Source: Actinobacillus sp. GY-402 (lineage in GTDB: Bacteria > Pseudomonadota > Gammaproteobacteria > Enterobacterales > Pasteurellaceae). Taken from it: a DNA stretch of 64,000 nt. The translations under genes were made by a program, and so were the position numbers. Below, piece after piece: positions 1 to 9,117 of this stretch (the stretch's first letter is position 1; each line of letters starts with the position of its first letter). The stretch is from NCBI RefSeq assembly GCF_014843355.1, contig NZ_CP062137.1:372001-436000 (forward strand). Direction: 5' to 3'. The notes below the pieces were generated by a model. It ran no database searches and was not told the DNA's origin. It saw nothing but the letters and a program-made list of their open reading frames with translations.

Positions 1-699
1 AGCATGCCGGATTATCTGAGTGAATTTTCGGATGACAAATACGCCGATATGGGTTCCCTGGTCGAACCTTCTTTCGAAAATATTAATGAAGCGGAACCGG
101 ATTTAATTATCGCCTCGCCGCGCCAGCGTAAAGTGGTTGACCGATTGAAAGAAATCGCACCGGTGTTTTATATCGACAATAATTACACCGATTATTACGC
201 GTCGTTCCAACAAAATATTCTAGCGTTAGGTAAAATTTTCAATCAGGAAAGCGCGGCAAAAGAAAAACTGGCGTTATTGGATAAACGTTTTTCGGCGTTG
301 GAAACCTTAACCAAAAATAAAACGGCGTTAGTGACTTTAGTGAACGAAAGCAAAATCAGCGCTTTCGGCGATAAATCCCGTTATGCATTGGTTTATCAAA
401 AATTCGGTTTTACGCCGATTGACACCAATTTGAGCGGCTCAACCCACGGCAACAGCGTCGGATTTGAGTATGTGGCGGAGAAAAATCCCGATTATTTACT
501 CGTGGTGGATCGCACCGCCGCCATCACGGATAAAGTTAACAATGCGCAAACCGTGCTGAATAACGAAATTATTAACAAAACCAAAGCGGCCCAGAATCAC
601 CATATTGTGTATTTGAATGCCGCCAACTGGTATCTTGCTTTCGGCGGTTTGCAATCCATGAATACGATGATTGATGAAATTGCTCATGCCGTTAAGTAA
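1..699 (+). CDS. Siderophore ABC transporter substrate-binding protein, C-terminal part (FatB/CeuE type)
   Basis: This is the C-terminal 232 residues of a periplasmic substrate-binding protein. The frame is open to the first base of the window, so the signal peptide and N-terminal lobe lie outside it. The text fits class III iron-siderophore binding proteins: EPDLIIASPRQ near the start of the visible part, a long linking helix, then YEYVAEKNPD-like and DRTAA segments, ending in IDEIAHAVK. Such proteins deliver ferric siderophore to a FecCD-type permease, whose genes should lie upstream. A strong inverted-USS terminator follows directly, so this is probably the last gene of its operon. The ligand cannot be told from the sequence. 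Confidence 0.8.
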   Translation, partial: SMPDYLSEFSDDKYADMGSLVEPSFENINEAEPDLIIASPRQRKVVDRLKEIAPVFYIDNNYTDYYASFQQNILALGKIFNQESAAKEKLALLDKRFSALETLTKNKTALVTLVNESKISAFGDKSRYALVYQKFGFTPIDTNLSGSTHGNSVGFEYVAEKNPDYLLVVDRTAAITDKVNNAQTVLNNEIINKTKAAQNHHIVYLNAANWYLAFGGLQSMNTMIDEIAHAVK

Positions 700-707
700 T
701 GGAAACG

Positions 708-740
708 AAAAAGTGCGGTCAAATTTGACCGCACTTTTTT
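708..740 (+). terminator. Inverted-USS terminator
   Basis: AAAAAGTGCGGTCAAA is followed immediately by its reverse complement and a T run. Two uptake sequences head to head form a near-perfect stem, the common terminator design of this family. It ends the substrate-binding protein gene and could also serve the opposite strand. Confidence 0.85.
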
Positions 741-747
741 TACTTTT

Positions 748-910
748 CGGTATTATGTAGCGGTTGCACAAAAGTCAATTTTAGGAAAATTTATGTAGGG
801 GCGGGGTTTATCCCCGCCCGTAAGCCCTGATATTTGAATGAGATTCGGGCGGGGATAAACCCCGCCCCTACGAAAACATTAAATGTTTGTGCAACTGCTA
901 CATAATACCG
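748..910. repeat. 163-bp foldback element, GC-rich inner arms
   Basis: The outer arms at 748-770 and 888-910 are inverted copies of each other (CGGTATTATGTAGCGGTTGC and its complement) with one mismatch. The inner arms at 795-820 and 846-871 are perfect 26-bp inverted repeats built on GGGGCGGGGTTTATCCCCGC, and each arm can also fold on itself. No ORF lies inside. It fills the space between the convergent substrate-binding protein and adk genes. The shape is that of a MITE or other non-autonomous palindromic element. Confidence 0.75.
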
Positions 911-924
911 TTACTTTTCCCGAA

Positions 925-1584
<660 letters not shown>

Positions 1585-1706
1585 TCAAATTAACCCGCTT
1601 ACCTTACCTTTGTTGTAGCCTAAACTCAAGCTTTGAAGGGAAATATTTGGGTTTTATCGACGGTTTTTTGTGTCAGGTCTAAAAAAACGGTGCGTTTGGC
1701 TTGTTG

Positions 1707-2993
1707 TCAGGCGCTGTTTTTTCCGTTCCAGGGCGCCACCCAGTAAAGACAAAGCATGCCGGGAACGGCAAGGAAAAAGCAGAGCCAGAAATAATCGTAA
1801 TAACCCAGTGCATTAATCCATGCTCCCGCCTGCGTGTTTAAAGTGGCGCGCGGCAGCGCGGACAAACTGGTAAATAGCGCCAGTTGCGTGGCGGTATAAA
1901 GCGGGTTGGTTTCCCGCGCCATAAACGCCACGAAGGCGGAGGTGCCTAATCCGACGCCGATATATTCCGCCGCAATCACTAAACTGAGTATAAAAATTTC
2001 ATAGGTTCCGATTTGTTCGAACGGTCCTTGTTTTGCCAACCAGGCGAAGCCTAAAATCGTGATAATTTGCACCATGCCGAATAACCATAATGCGCGGTTA
2101 ATGCCGATTTTCAGCATAATAATGCCGCCTGCGATACTGGCGACGACCATCGGCCATAAAGAGGCGTTTTTAGCGACCAGCCCGATTTGGGTTTTGCTGT
2201 ACCCCATGTCTAAATAAAAAGGTGAAATCAATGCGGTGGCCATGCTGTCGCCTAATTTGTACAGAAAAATGAAGGCGAGAATAGCGAGTGCCGAACAAAC
2301 GCCTTTACGGCCAAAGAATTCTTTGAACGGTTCCACCACGTTGTCTTTTAAAGTGCGGTGAGAATCGAGCGAGATTTTGGGTTCTTTGCTGAGAAACAAG
2401 GTCATAAAAATGCCCGGCAGCATAAACAGCGCAGTGATGATAAAGACGGTTTGCCACGGAAAGTGATCGGACAAAATCAGCGATAAGGAAGCGGGCACCA
2501 GGCCTGAAATGCGATAAGCGTTCACATGAATGGAATTGCCTAAACCGAGTTCGTTATCGGACAGAATTTCGCGCCGGTAGGCATCAAGTACCACATCCTG
2601 ATTAGCGGAAAAAAAAGAGCACAGCGTCGCCAGGGCGGCAATCAGCATTAATCCCTGATTATTATGGGGCGAAATAAAACCGAAAAGCGCCAGAGAAATA
2701 ATCAGTAAAATCTGGGAAATCAGAATCCAGCCGCGGCGGCGTCCCAGAAAGGGCGGAACGTAACGATCCAGCAACGGCGCCCACAGAAATTTCCAGCTAA
2801 AGGGCAGTGTAACGGCGGTAAAATAACCGAGCGTTTCCAAATCCACCTGCTCGGAGCGCAGCCAGACGGGCAGCAGCGAGCTGATAATATAAAACGGTAA
2901 ACCCGAACTGAATCCCGTAAAAATACAGATAAGCATATTACGGCTGAAAATTTGCGAAGCCAAAGACGGTTTCGGTAAAGCTTGTTGTGACAT
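1707..2993 (-). CDS. ampG: Muropeptide MFS permease AmpG
   Basis: Inner-membrane MFS transporter importing anhydro-muropeptides released during peptidoglycan turnover for recycling. The sequence has the AmpG hallmarks: FSSGLPFYIISSLLPVWLR in TM1, KFLWAPLLDRY after TM2, then GRRRGW. About 12 hydrophobic segments span 428 residues, shorter than the E. coli protein because the C-terminal extra helices are missing. I chose the ATG at 2993 (MSQQALPKPS). An in-frame ATG at 3032 would add 13 residues, and neither start has a strong SD. Confidence 0.9.
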   Translation of the reverse strand: MSQQALPKPSLASQIFSRNMLICIFTGFSSGLPFYIISSLLPVWLRSEQVDLETLGYFTAVTLPFSWKFLWAPLLDRYVPPFLGRRRGWILISQILLIISLALFGFISPHNNQGLMLIAALATLCSFFSANQDVVLDAYRREILSDNELGLGNSIHVNAYRISGLVPASLSLILSDHFPWQTVFIITALFMLPGIFMTLFLSKEPKISLDSHRTLKDNVVEPFKEFFGRKGVCSALAILAFIFLYKLGDSMATALISPFYLDMGYSKTQIGLVAKNASLWPMVVASIAGGIIMLKIGINRALWLFGMVQIITILGFAWLAKQGPFEQIGTYEIFILSLVIAAEYIGVGLGTSAFVAFMARETNPLYTATQLALFTSLSALPRATLNTQAGAWINALGYYDYFWLCFFLAVPGMLCLYWVAPWNGKNSA

Positions 2994-3108
2994 GTTGATG
3001 ATTGATGACGAATATTTGATACGCGAAAGCATAACAAATAATGAACGAGAAGTCTTTAAATGAAAAAGTGCGGGCGATTTTTCGAAAGTTTTTTAGCGCA
3101 CGGTATAA

Positions 3109-3129
3109 CGGGCGTAATTAATACGCCCG
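3109..3129 (-). terminator. Possible hairpin downstream of galE
   Basis: CGGGCGTA-ATTAA-TACGCCCG forms an 8-bp stem 26 bases past the galE stop. No clear T run follows on the minus strand, so termination here is only likely. Confidence 0.35.
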
Positions 3130-3154
3130 GTTTATATCGCATGTGAGCGGCGGA

Positions 3155-4171
3155 TTAACCTTCATAACCTTGCGGATTATTTTTCTGCCAGTTCCAGGTG
3201 TCGCGCATCATATCTTCCAACGTGTGTGTGGCGGTCCAACCCAAAACTTCGGCCGCTTTTTTCGGACTCGAATAATAGGAATCGATGTCTCCCGCGCGAC
3301 GGGCAACCACTTTATAAGGCACTTTGATGTCGTTCACTTTTTCAAACGCTTTCACCATATCCAACACGGAATAACCCACGCCGGTGCCTAAATTGTAGGT
3401 GTGTAAACCCGGTTGACCTTGGTGTTTATCAAGCGCTTTTAAGTGACCGACCGCCAGATCCACCACGTGAATGTAGTCGCGCACGCCCGTGCCGTCCGGT
3501 GTGTCGTAATCGTCGCCGAATACGGAAAGTTCCGGCAATTTACCGATGGCCACCTGGCTGATAAACGGCATTAAGTTATTCGGAATTCCGTTCGGATCTT
3601 CGCCGATTAAGCCGCTTTCATGGGCGCCGACCGGATTGAAGTAACGCAATACGATGGCACTGAATTGCGGGTTAACTTTAACCGTATCGGCAAGAATGCG
3701 TTCCACCATGTATTTAGAGGTTGCATAAGGGCTGGTGGTGGCCCCGACGGCGCTTTCTTCCGTAACGGGCACCACTTCCGGCACGCCGTAAACCGTTGCG
3801 GTAGAACTGAATACGATGGTATTCACGCCGGCTTTCAGCATTTCTTCCGTTAAAATAATGGAACCGCCTACGTTATTTTCGTAGTAATAAAGCGGCTTTT
3901 GTACGCTTTCACCGACAGCTTTTAAACCGGCAAAATGAATGACCGATTCGATTTTGTTTTCGGTAAAGATTTTTTGCAGCATAGCGCGATCCAACACATC
4001 GCCTTCGTAAAATTTTACCTGTTTACCCGTAATTTGCGCCACACGGTCCAGAGATTTAGGGGACGCGTTGCAAAGATTGTCTAATACCACGACGTCCTTG
4101 CCTGCGTTAAGCAGTTCGACCACGGTATGCGAACCGATGTAACCCGCACCGCCCGTCACTAAAATTGCCAT
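3155..4171 (-). CDS. galE: UDP-glucose 4-epimerase
   Basis: Short-chain dehydrogenase family epimerase of 338 residues, the same length as E. coli GalE. It interconverts UDP-glucose and UDP-galactose for galactose use and surface glycan synthesis. The NAD-binding GGAGYIGSH motif is at residues 7-15, DNLCNAS near 31-37, the catalytic Ser in SSTATVYG, and the YATSK catalytic Tyr/Lys pair near 149-153. RYFNPVGAH and the C-terminal [10 protein letters not shown] are also family signatures. It stands alone here, not in a gal operon; ampG follows on the same strand. Confidence 0.97.
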   Translation of the reverse strand: MAILVTGGAGYIGSHTVVELLNAGKDVVVLDNLCNASPKSLDRVAQITGKQVKFYEGDVLDRAMLQKIFTENKIESVIHFAGLKAVGESVQKPLYYYENNVGGSIILTEEMLKAGVNTIVFSSTATVYGVPEVVPVTEESAVGATTSPYATSKYMVERILADTVKVNPQFSAIVLRYFNPVGAHESGLIGEDPNGIPNNLMPFISQVAIGKLPELSVFGDDYDTPDGTGVRDYIHVVDLAVGHLKALDKHQGQPGLHTYNLGTGVGYSVLDMVKAFEKVNDIKVPYKVVARRAGDIDSYYSSPKKAAEVLGWTATHTLEDMMRDTWNWQKNNPQGYEG

Positions 4172-4246
4172 ATGTTTTTCCTTTTCTATCGTGTAAAACC
4201 GGTGACAAGTATAAAACTTTTGAGCCAGAGGGAAAAGTATTATCCT

Positions 4247-4364
4247 AAAGTGCGGTCAAAAAACACGCGATTTTTTATTCGCAATCCTTAAAAGGATTGC
4301 TCTCCCAAGAGGCCGTTGGCAAAGTCAACGTTTAAAAAAACGATGCTTTTTTTGACCGCACTTT
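4247..4364. repeat. Foldback element bounded by inverted USS; partial copy of the uraA-flanking repeat
   Basis: AAAGTGCGGTCAAAAAA at 4247 and its complement ending at 4364 form the outer arms. Inside lie two further hairpins: GCAATCCTT/AAGGATTGC at 4281-4300 and CGTTGGC-AAA-GTCAACG near 4314-4330. Positions 4313-4364 match the last ~52 bp of the repeats at 53379-53476 and 54805-54902, including the CGTTGGC hairpin, the A-rich/T-rich hairpin and the terminal USS. It occupies most of the galE-frdD interval (4172-4481), where I see no gene. Confidence 0.7.
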
Positions 4365-4431
4365 GGCTGGATTTAGCGCGAATCGTTTCCCGAGCTTCTA
4401 AACCGTTTTTCGGCGTAAACCTGTTACCGCA

Positions 4432-4464
4432 ATAAAAAAGAACCTCATACTAAGTATGAGGTTC
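4432..4464 (-). terminator. Terminator of the frd operon
   Basis: GAACCTCATACTTAGTATGAGGTTC is a perfect stem of about 11 bp, followed on the minus strand by a T run (4432-4439). It lies 18 bases after the frdD stop and is a classic intrinsic terminator. Confidence 0.9.
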
Positions 4465-4481
4465 CGAATGATGAGTTGCGA

Positions 4482-4826
4482 TTAGATTGACGCAACGCCC
4501 CAAATGGCAACGACAGTGTAAAGTGCCGCTAATCCGTAAAAGATTAAACCGCCCGCCGGGACATGTACTTTAATATCGTGCATGCCGTGGTGGATACGGT
4601 GTAAACCCGCCCACGCCGGGAAAATGGTTAGCACTAAAATCACTAACTTGCCGAACCAGTGATGGGCGAATGCGATAATGCCGTCCGGTGAAATAATGCC
4701 TAAAGGTAATAAAATCCCCAGGATTAAAATTAATACCGGAAAAGCCAGTCCGCTGACCATGCCGCCTGCACTGAACAATAACCATACAGGTGGCTCATTA
4801 GAACGTTTTGGATTTGTATTGATCAT
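4482..4826 (-). CDS. frdD: Fumarate reductase membrane subunit D
   Basis: The small 114-residue membrane anchor of fumarate reductase, with three hydrophobic helices (about 18-45, 55-85, 92-113). With FrdC it anchors the FrdAB catalytic dimer and forms the menaquinol site. The ATG at 4826 ([15 protein letters not shown]) has a good SD, AAGGAG, 7 bases upstream. A longer in-frame start at 4859 would overlap frdC and is unlikely. It is the last gene of the operon, followed by a strong terminator. Confidence 0.95.
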   Translation of the reverse strand: MINTNPKRSNEPPVWLLFSAGGMVSGLAFPVLILILGILLPLGIISPDGIIAFAHHWFGKLVILVLTIFPAWAGLHRIHHGMHDIKVHVPAGGLIFYGLAALYTVVAIWGVASI

Positions 4827-4845
4827 TCTTTTGCTCCTTATACGG

Positions 4846-5235
4846 TTAAATGAAAGCAAGAATTAAGCCGATAACGGAAACAACGGCAAACGCAATTTGC
4901 AGCGCTTTTTTGATGACTTCCGCTTTTAAGCCGGTGCTGTTAGACATCACTTCGCCCGTCATAGTAAACAGCGTGAAAGCGTGTAATAACATCGCAGCCA
5001 ATGAGATGATATTTAAAATCATCACAATCGGATTTTGCATGAAATCGACAAAATCGGTGGCAAAAGTATTATCAGCCAGTGAGAATACGCCGTAAAGCAA
5101 TACTAAACAGAACCAAACGGTCGGAATCGCGGTTGCTTCACGTACCATATAGAATCGATAAAAATCCCAGCTTTTCCACCAAGTCGGGGTGATTTCACGG
5201 ACGTATTTATTACGTTTTGTGGTTAATTCGCTCAT
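4846..5235 (-). CDS. frdC: Fumarate reductase membrane subunit C
   Basis: A 129-residue integral membrane subunit with three helices. Residues near the N-terminus ([34 protein letters not shown]-type text) are characteristic of FrdC, including the conserved [10 protein letters not shown] segment and the Glu used near the quinone site. An AAGGGG SD precedes the ATG. It sits between frdB (10-base gap) and frdD (19-base gap), so the subunits are probably made together. Confidence 0.96.
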   Translation of the reverse strand: MSELTTKRNKYVREITPTWWKSWDFYRFYMVREATAIPTVWFCLVLLYGVFSLADNTFATDFVDFMQNPIVMILNIISLAAMLLHAFTLFTMTGEVMSNSTGLKAEVIKKALQIAFAVVSVIGLILAFI

Positions 5236-5245
5236 TGCTTTCCCC

Positions 5246-6013
5246 TTATGCTTTTGGTTTTAACATTGAGATTAAGAAGTCTTTCGCACTTTCCAGTTTG
5301 CCTTGGTTGATCGCCGCGGCCGGATTAACGTGTTTCGGACAAACTTCGGAACACGCTCCCACGAAAGTACAAGTCCATACACCGTTGTCGCCGTTAATAA
5401 TCGGCATACGTTCGGCTTTACCGTTATCGCGGTTGTCAAGGTTATAACGATGTGCCATGGTTAACGCGGCAGGACCGATAAACTCAGGGTTTAAGCCGAA
5501 TTGCGGGCAAGCGGCGTAGCATAGACCACAGTTGATACACATTGAGAACTGACGGTATTTTTCCAACTGTTTCGGTGTTTGTTTGGTACGGCTTTTTTGT
5601 AATTCCGCCGATTCATGCGGTTGACCGTCCAATTCGGGCATTTTATTGCCGATAATGTACGGTTTAATCGCTTCCAGACTTTCGATGAAATGGCTTAAAT
5701 CCACCACTAAATCGCGTTCGATAGGGAAGTTTGCCAAGGCTTCGATACGCATATGACCGCTATAATCGCGCAAGAAAGTTTTACATGCCAGTTTAGGAAT
5801 GTTATTTACCATCATGCCGCAAGAACCGCAGATCGCCATTCGGCAAGACCAGCGGTAAGACAATTCCGGTTCCAGGCGATCTTTAATATAACCCAATGCA
5901 TCCAACAGAGAAGTTTGGTTGTCATAAGGAACTTGATAAGTTTTTAAGTACGGTTCTTTGTCTGTTTCAGGGTTGTAACGCAAGATTTCTACGTTCATTA
6001 CTTGATTCGTCAT
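5246..6013 (-). CDS. frdB: Fumarate reductase iron-sulfur subunit
   Basis: The 255-residue electron-transfer subunit that passes electrons from menaquinol at FrdCD to FAD in FrdA. All three cluster motifs are visible. The [2Fe-2S] cysteines are at 57, 62, 65 and 77 ([11 protein letters not shown]). [12 protein letters not shown] and [12 protein letters not shown] supply the ligands of the [4Fe-4S] and [3Fe-4S] clusters. The start follows GGAGAACGCAAC, a good SD, 12 bases after frdA. No key residue is missing. Confidence 0.98.
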   Translation of the reverse strand: MTNQVMNVEILRYNPETDKEPYLKTYQVPYDNQTSLLDALGYIKDRLEPELSYRWSCRMAICGSCGMMVNNIPKLACKTFLRDYSGHMRIEALANFPIERDLVVDLSHFIESLEAIKPYIIGNKMPELDGQPHESAELQKSRTKQTPKQLEKYRQFSMCINCGLCYAACPQFGLNPEFIGPAALTMAHRYNLDNRDNGKAERMPIINGDNGVWTCTFVGACSEVCPKHVNPAAAINQGKLESAKDFLISMLKPKA

Positions 6014-6025
6014 GTTGCGTTCTCC

Positions 6026-7831
6026 TTATGCGTTTTGGGCTTTAGCCGCTTTTTCTTGAGCTTCGGCTTCCGCGCCGTACACGCGTTTAGCAGGTTGGAA
6101 TGTGGTAATTTTCACATCGCTGTAGTCGATACGCGGTGCATCGTTGCCGTTGTAGAAGGCAAGCGTATGTTTCAAATAATTCACGTCGTCACGTTCGGTG
6201 TAATCTAAACGTTGGTGCGCACCGCGGGATTCTTTACGTTGTAACGCGGAGTTCGCGATAGATTGAGCCACATCTAAGATGTAACCTAATTCTACGGTGT
6301 AAAGTACGTTGGTGTTGAACACGCTTGAACGATCCTGAATACGGATGCGTTTATAACGTTCTTTCAATTCGGCAATTTTATTAACCGCAGTTTGCATGCT
6401 GGTTTCGTCACGATAAATACCGCAACCTTCTTCCATTGCCGTACCCATTTCTTCACGGATATCCGCCCAGTTTTCGGTACCTTCCTGATTGTAAAGATCT
6501 TCCAGACGTTTCACTACGTCGCGAGCTTGCGCATCCACCGCCGCTTGATTAACGGATTGCGCTTCGGTCGCACGCTGTGCGGCGTGTTCACCGGCAACGC
6601 GACCTAAAACCACTAATTCGGCAAGGGAGTTAGAACCTAAACGGTTGGCGCCGTGTAAGCCTGAAGACGCACATTCGCCCACAGCAAATAAACCTTTAAT
6701 ACGGGTTTCGCTGTTGAAGTCGATTTCAATACCGCCCATGGTGTAGTGAACCACAGGACGAACAGGAATCGGCTCTTTAACCGGATCCACGCCTTCGTAG
6801 GCATTGGCTAATTCGCAAATGAACGGAAGACGTTCGTGTAAATAATCCGCACCCAAATGACGTAAATCCAAGTGCACCACATCAACGCCTTTCGCCGTTT
6901 TCAATGTGTTGCCTTTTTTCCATTCCTGCCAGAATGCCTGAGACACTTTATCGCGCGGACCTAATTCCATGTATTTGTTTTGCGGTTTGCCGATCGGAGT
7001 TTCCGGGCCTAAACCGTAATCCTGCAAGTAACGGTAACCGTCTTTATTGACTAAAATACCGCCTTCGCCACGGCAACCTTCGGTCATTAAGATACCGGTA
7101 TTCGGCAAGCCGGTCGGGTGATATTGAACGAATTCCATATCGCGAAGCGGTACGCCGTGACGATACGCCATGGATAAACCGTCACCGGTCACAATACCGC
7201 CGTTAGTATTGAATTTGAATGAACGGCAACCGCCACCCGTCGCAATAACAACGGCATTCGCATTAATTTGTACTAACGTGCCTTCCATCATGTTCATGGC
7301 AACCATGCCGCGGGCATGACCGTCATCCACTAAAATATCCAACACGAAATGTTCGTCAAAACGTTGAATTTGCGGATATTGGATGGAAGTCTGGAATAAC
7401 GTATGAAGCATGTGGAAACCGGTTTTATCGGCTGCGAACCAAGTCCGTTCGATCTTCATTCCGCCAAAGCGGCGTACGTTAACGTCACCGTCCGCTTTAC
7501 GGGACCACGGGCAACCCCAACGTTCCAGTTGAGTCATTTCCACCGGTGAATGTTTAACGAAATATTCTACAACGTCTTGTTCACACAACCAGTCGCCGCC
7601 GGCAACAGTGTCTTGGAAGTGTTTGTCATAGCTATCTTCTTCTTTAATAACCGCCGCCGCGCCGCCTTCGGCCGCCACGGTATGGCTACGCATCGGATAA
7701 ACTTTAGAAACTAATGCAATTTTTAGGTTAGGATTTGCTTCCGCCGCCGCAATCGCCGCGCGTAAACCGCCACCGCCGGCACCCACAATCGCAATATCGA
7801 CATTAACTGTTTGCACGATATTTTTCTCCAA
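6026..7831 (-). CDS. frdA: Fumarate reductase flavoprotein subunit
   Basis: The 601-residue catalytic subunit reducing fumarate to succinate, the last step of the reductive branch in mixed-acid fermentation. FAD binding is shown by GAGGGGLRAAIAAAE near residues 17-31, and the covalent-flavin His is in RSHTVAAEGG near residues 48-57. HPTGLPNTG, the active-site Arg region RPVVHYTMGGIE and GLHGANRLGSNSLAE are all present. It is first in frdABCD. No epmA gene adjoins it here, unlike E. coli, although epmA is found at 44.7 kb. Confidence 0.98.
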   Translation of the reverse strand: MEKNIVQTVNVDIAIVGAGGGGLRAAIAAAEANPNLKIALVSKVYPMRSHTVAAEGGAAAVIKEEDSYDKHFQDTVAGGDWLCEQDVVEYFVKHSPVEMTQLERWGCPWSRKADGDVNVRRFGGMKIERTWFAADKTGFHMLHTLFQTSIQYPQIQRFDEHFVLDILVDDGHARGMVAMNMMEGTLVQINANAVVIATGGGCRSFKFNTNGGIVTGDGLSMAYRHGVPLRDMEFVQYHPTGLPNTGILMTEGCRGEGGILVNKDGYRYLQDYGLGPETPIGKPQNKYMELGPRDKVSQAFWQEWKKGNTLKTAKGVDVVHLDLRHLGADYLHERLPFICELANAYEGVDPVKEPIPVRPVVHYTMGGIEIDFNSETRIKGLFAVGECASSGLHGANRLGSNSLAELVVLGRVAGEHAAQRATEAQSVNQAAVDAQARDVVKRLEDLYNQEGTENWADIREEMGTAMEEGCGIYRDETSMQTAVNKIAELKERYKRIRIQDRSSVFNTNVLYTVELGYILDVAQSIANSALQRKESRGAHQRLDYTERDDVNYLKHTLAFYNGNDAPRIDYSDVKITTFQPAKRVYGAEAEAQEKAAKAQNA

Positions 7832-7849
7832 TAATTAAGTAAATAAAAC

Positions 7850-7985
7850 TCAAATTTAAACTGTGTTAATGATTGATCTCATTTTTCACTATCGAGCATT
7901 TTGCCACGATTTTATTCAATTTCTACCTCTTTTTAACTATTTCACGAATTAATCTGATATTTTGTGATCTACCTCAAAAAATGAA
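7850..7985 (-). promoter_or_regulatory. frd promoter region with CRP-like and FNR-like half sites
   Basis: The 285-base gap between rpsO and frdA is AT-rich. TTTGTGATCTACCTCAAA at 7961-7978 has one good CRP half site (TGTGATCT). TTGATCTCATTTTTC near 7872 has one FNR-like TTGAT half site. frd operons in this family are controlled by oxygen through FNR. Neither site is a full palindrome, so the assignments are tentative. Confidence 0.35.
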
Positions 7986-8062
7986 AAATCCGAGATGAGA
8001 AAAGTTTTTATTTAAATGTATTTCAATTGAGTAAACGGTTGCGAACGCCTGTTTGTCAGGCA

Positions 8063-8092
8063 TAAAAAAAGCACCCGATATCGTTGGGTGCT
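8063..8092 (-). terminator. Terminator of rpsO
   Basis: AGCACCCAACGATATCGGGTGCT followed by a T run on the minus strand lies 24 bases after the rpsO stop. The stem is AGCACCC/GGGTGCT. Confidence 0.9.
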
Positions 8093-8116
8093 TTAAAATT
8101 TTGCCTGATTTGGAAA

Positions 8117-8386
8117 TTAGCGACGTAAATTTAAACGCGTAATAATTTCGGAATATTTCGCTAAATCGGTACGTTTCAGGTAGTCTAATAATTTACGACG
8201 ACGAGAAACCATGCGCAATAAACCGCGACGACCGTGGTGGTCTTTTTTGTGCTCGGCAAAGTGATCTTGAAGATGGTTGATTTGAGCGGTTAATAATGCG
8301 ATTTGAACTTCTGACGAACCAGTGTCTTTTGCATCACGACCGAATTCTGCAACGATTGCAGCTTTTTGTTCTACGCTTAGAGACAT
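8117..8386 (-). CDS. rpsO: 30S ribosomal protein S15
   Basis: S15 of 89 residues, exact family length. It binds the central domain of 16S rRNA early in 30S assembly and often represses its own mRNA. Diagnostic text includes [19 protein letters not shown] at 15-33 and [25 protein letters not shown] at 46-70. A TAGGAGT SD lies just before the ATG. It is not next to pnp here, unlike E. coli. The ~100-base leader (8387-8491) could hold its autoregulatory structure, which I have not resolved. Confidence 0.98.
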   Translation of the reverse strand: MSLSVEQKAAIVAEFGRDAKDTGSSEVQIALLTAQINHLQDHFAEHKKDHHGRRGLLRMVSRRRKLLDYLKRTDLAKYSEIITRLNLRR

Positions 8387-8491
8387 TTTTTACTCCTAAA
8401 AAAAGTAAGTTAACGATACATCGTTCGCCGATCTCTAATTCAGCGACGATAAGGAAGTGTGTATTGTAGCGGTTTAACGGGATTTTGCAAC

Positions 8492-9073
8492 CTATTCTTT
8501 ACTTTGGTTTTGCTTAAATGCCAGATATTCTTCCAGCACTTCAATGGCGTCCAGACAACGTTGGCGGCGGCGTCGGGTGATGTCGATTTGCTGCTGAATC
8601 CGCATTTTTTCGGTTTCCGATTGGGATTGTTTTTGTAAGTCTTTTTGCCCGTTCAGTTTTTCATTTAACGCCTGCAAGGCTTCATAATATTTTATCAAAC
8701 GTTCGCGCGGCGGCAGTTGTTCCAGTTGCCGACGCTGCTTTTCCCGTTCGTTAAAAACTTGCTTAAAATTGACCGCACTTTTTGCCTGAGGCTTTTCAAT
8801 AAACGACAATGCGTCGGTCAGCGCGTTATATTGCGCCGATAATTTCTCACTGAGAAAGGCCGTTTGTTCCACATCTTCGGGAGTGAGGCGTGAAATTTGC
8901 TCCGCACAATGGCGGATTTCATTCAGATAAAATTCCACCGGTTGAAAATTTTCGGAAAATACCACCGGATCAAATTTTGCGTATAAAATTTCACGCTTAA
9001 CGGGTTCGTATTGTTGCTGCAACTGAGTGATCAACTGGTGCAGCCGGCTTAAAAGTGCGGTCAGATTTTGCAT
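8492..9073 (-). CDS. priC: Primosomal replication protein PriC
   Basis: A 193-residue PriC-family protein that helps reload the replicative helicase at stalled forks by remodelling SSB-covered DNA. It is highly charged and largely helical: an N-terminal LLSRLHQLITQLQQQYEP helix, then SEKLSAQYNALTDAL, EREKQRRQLEQLPPRERLIKYYEALQALN and an Arg/Gln-rich C-terminus. I start at the ATG at 9073; the frame extends upstream but overlaps the antiporter gene. A USS lies inside the coding sequence just after the start. Confidence 0.85.
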   Translation of the reverse strand: MQNLTALLSRLHQLITQLQQQYEPVKREILYAKFDPVVFSENFQPVEFYLNEIRHCAEQISRLTPEDVEQTAFLSEKLSAQYNALTDALSFIEKPQAKSAVNFKQVFNEREKQRRQLEQLPPRERLIKYYEALQALNEKLNGQKDLQKQSQSETEKMRIQQQIDITRRRRQRCLDAIEVLEEYLAFKQNQSKE

Positions 9074-9117
9074 AGTTTTTCTGCATAAACGAATCCCCCG
9101 GCGGACGGGGGATAGGA

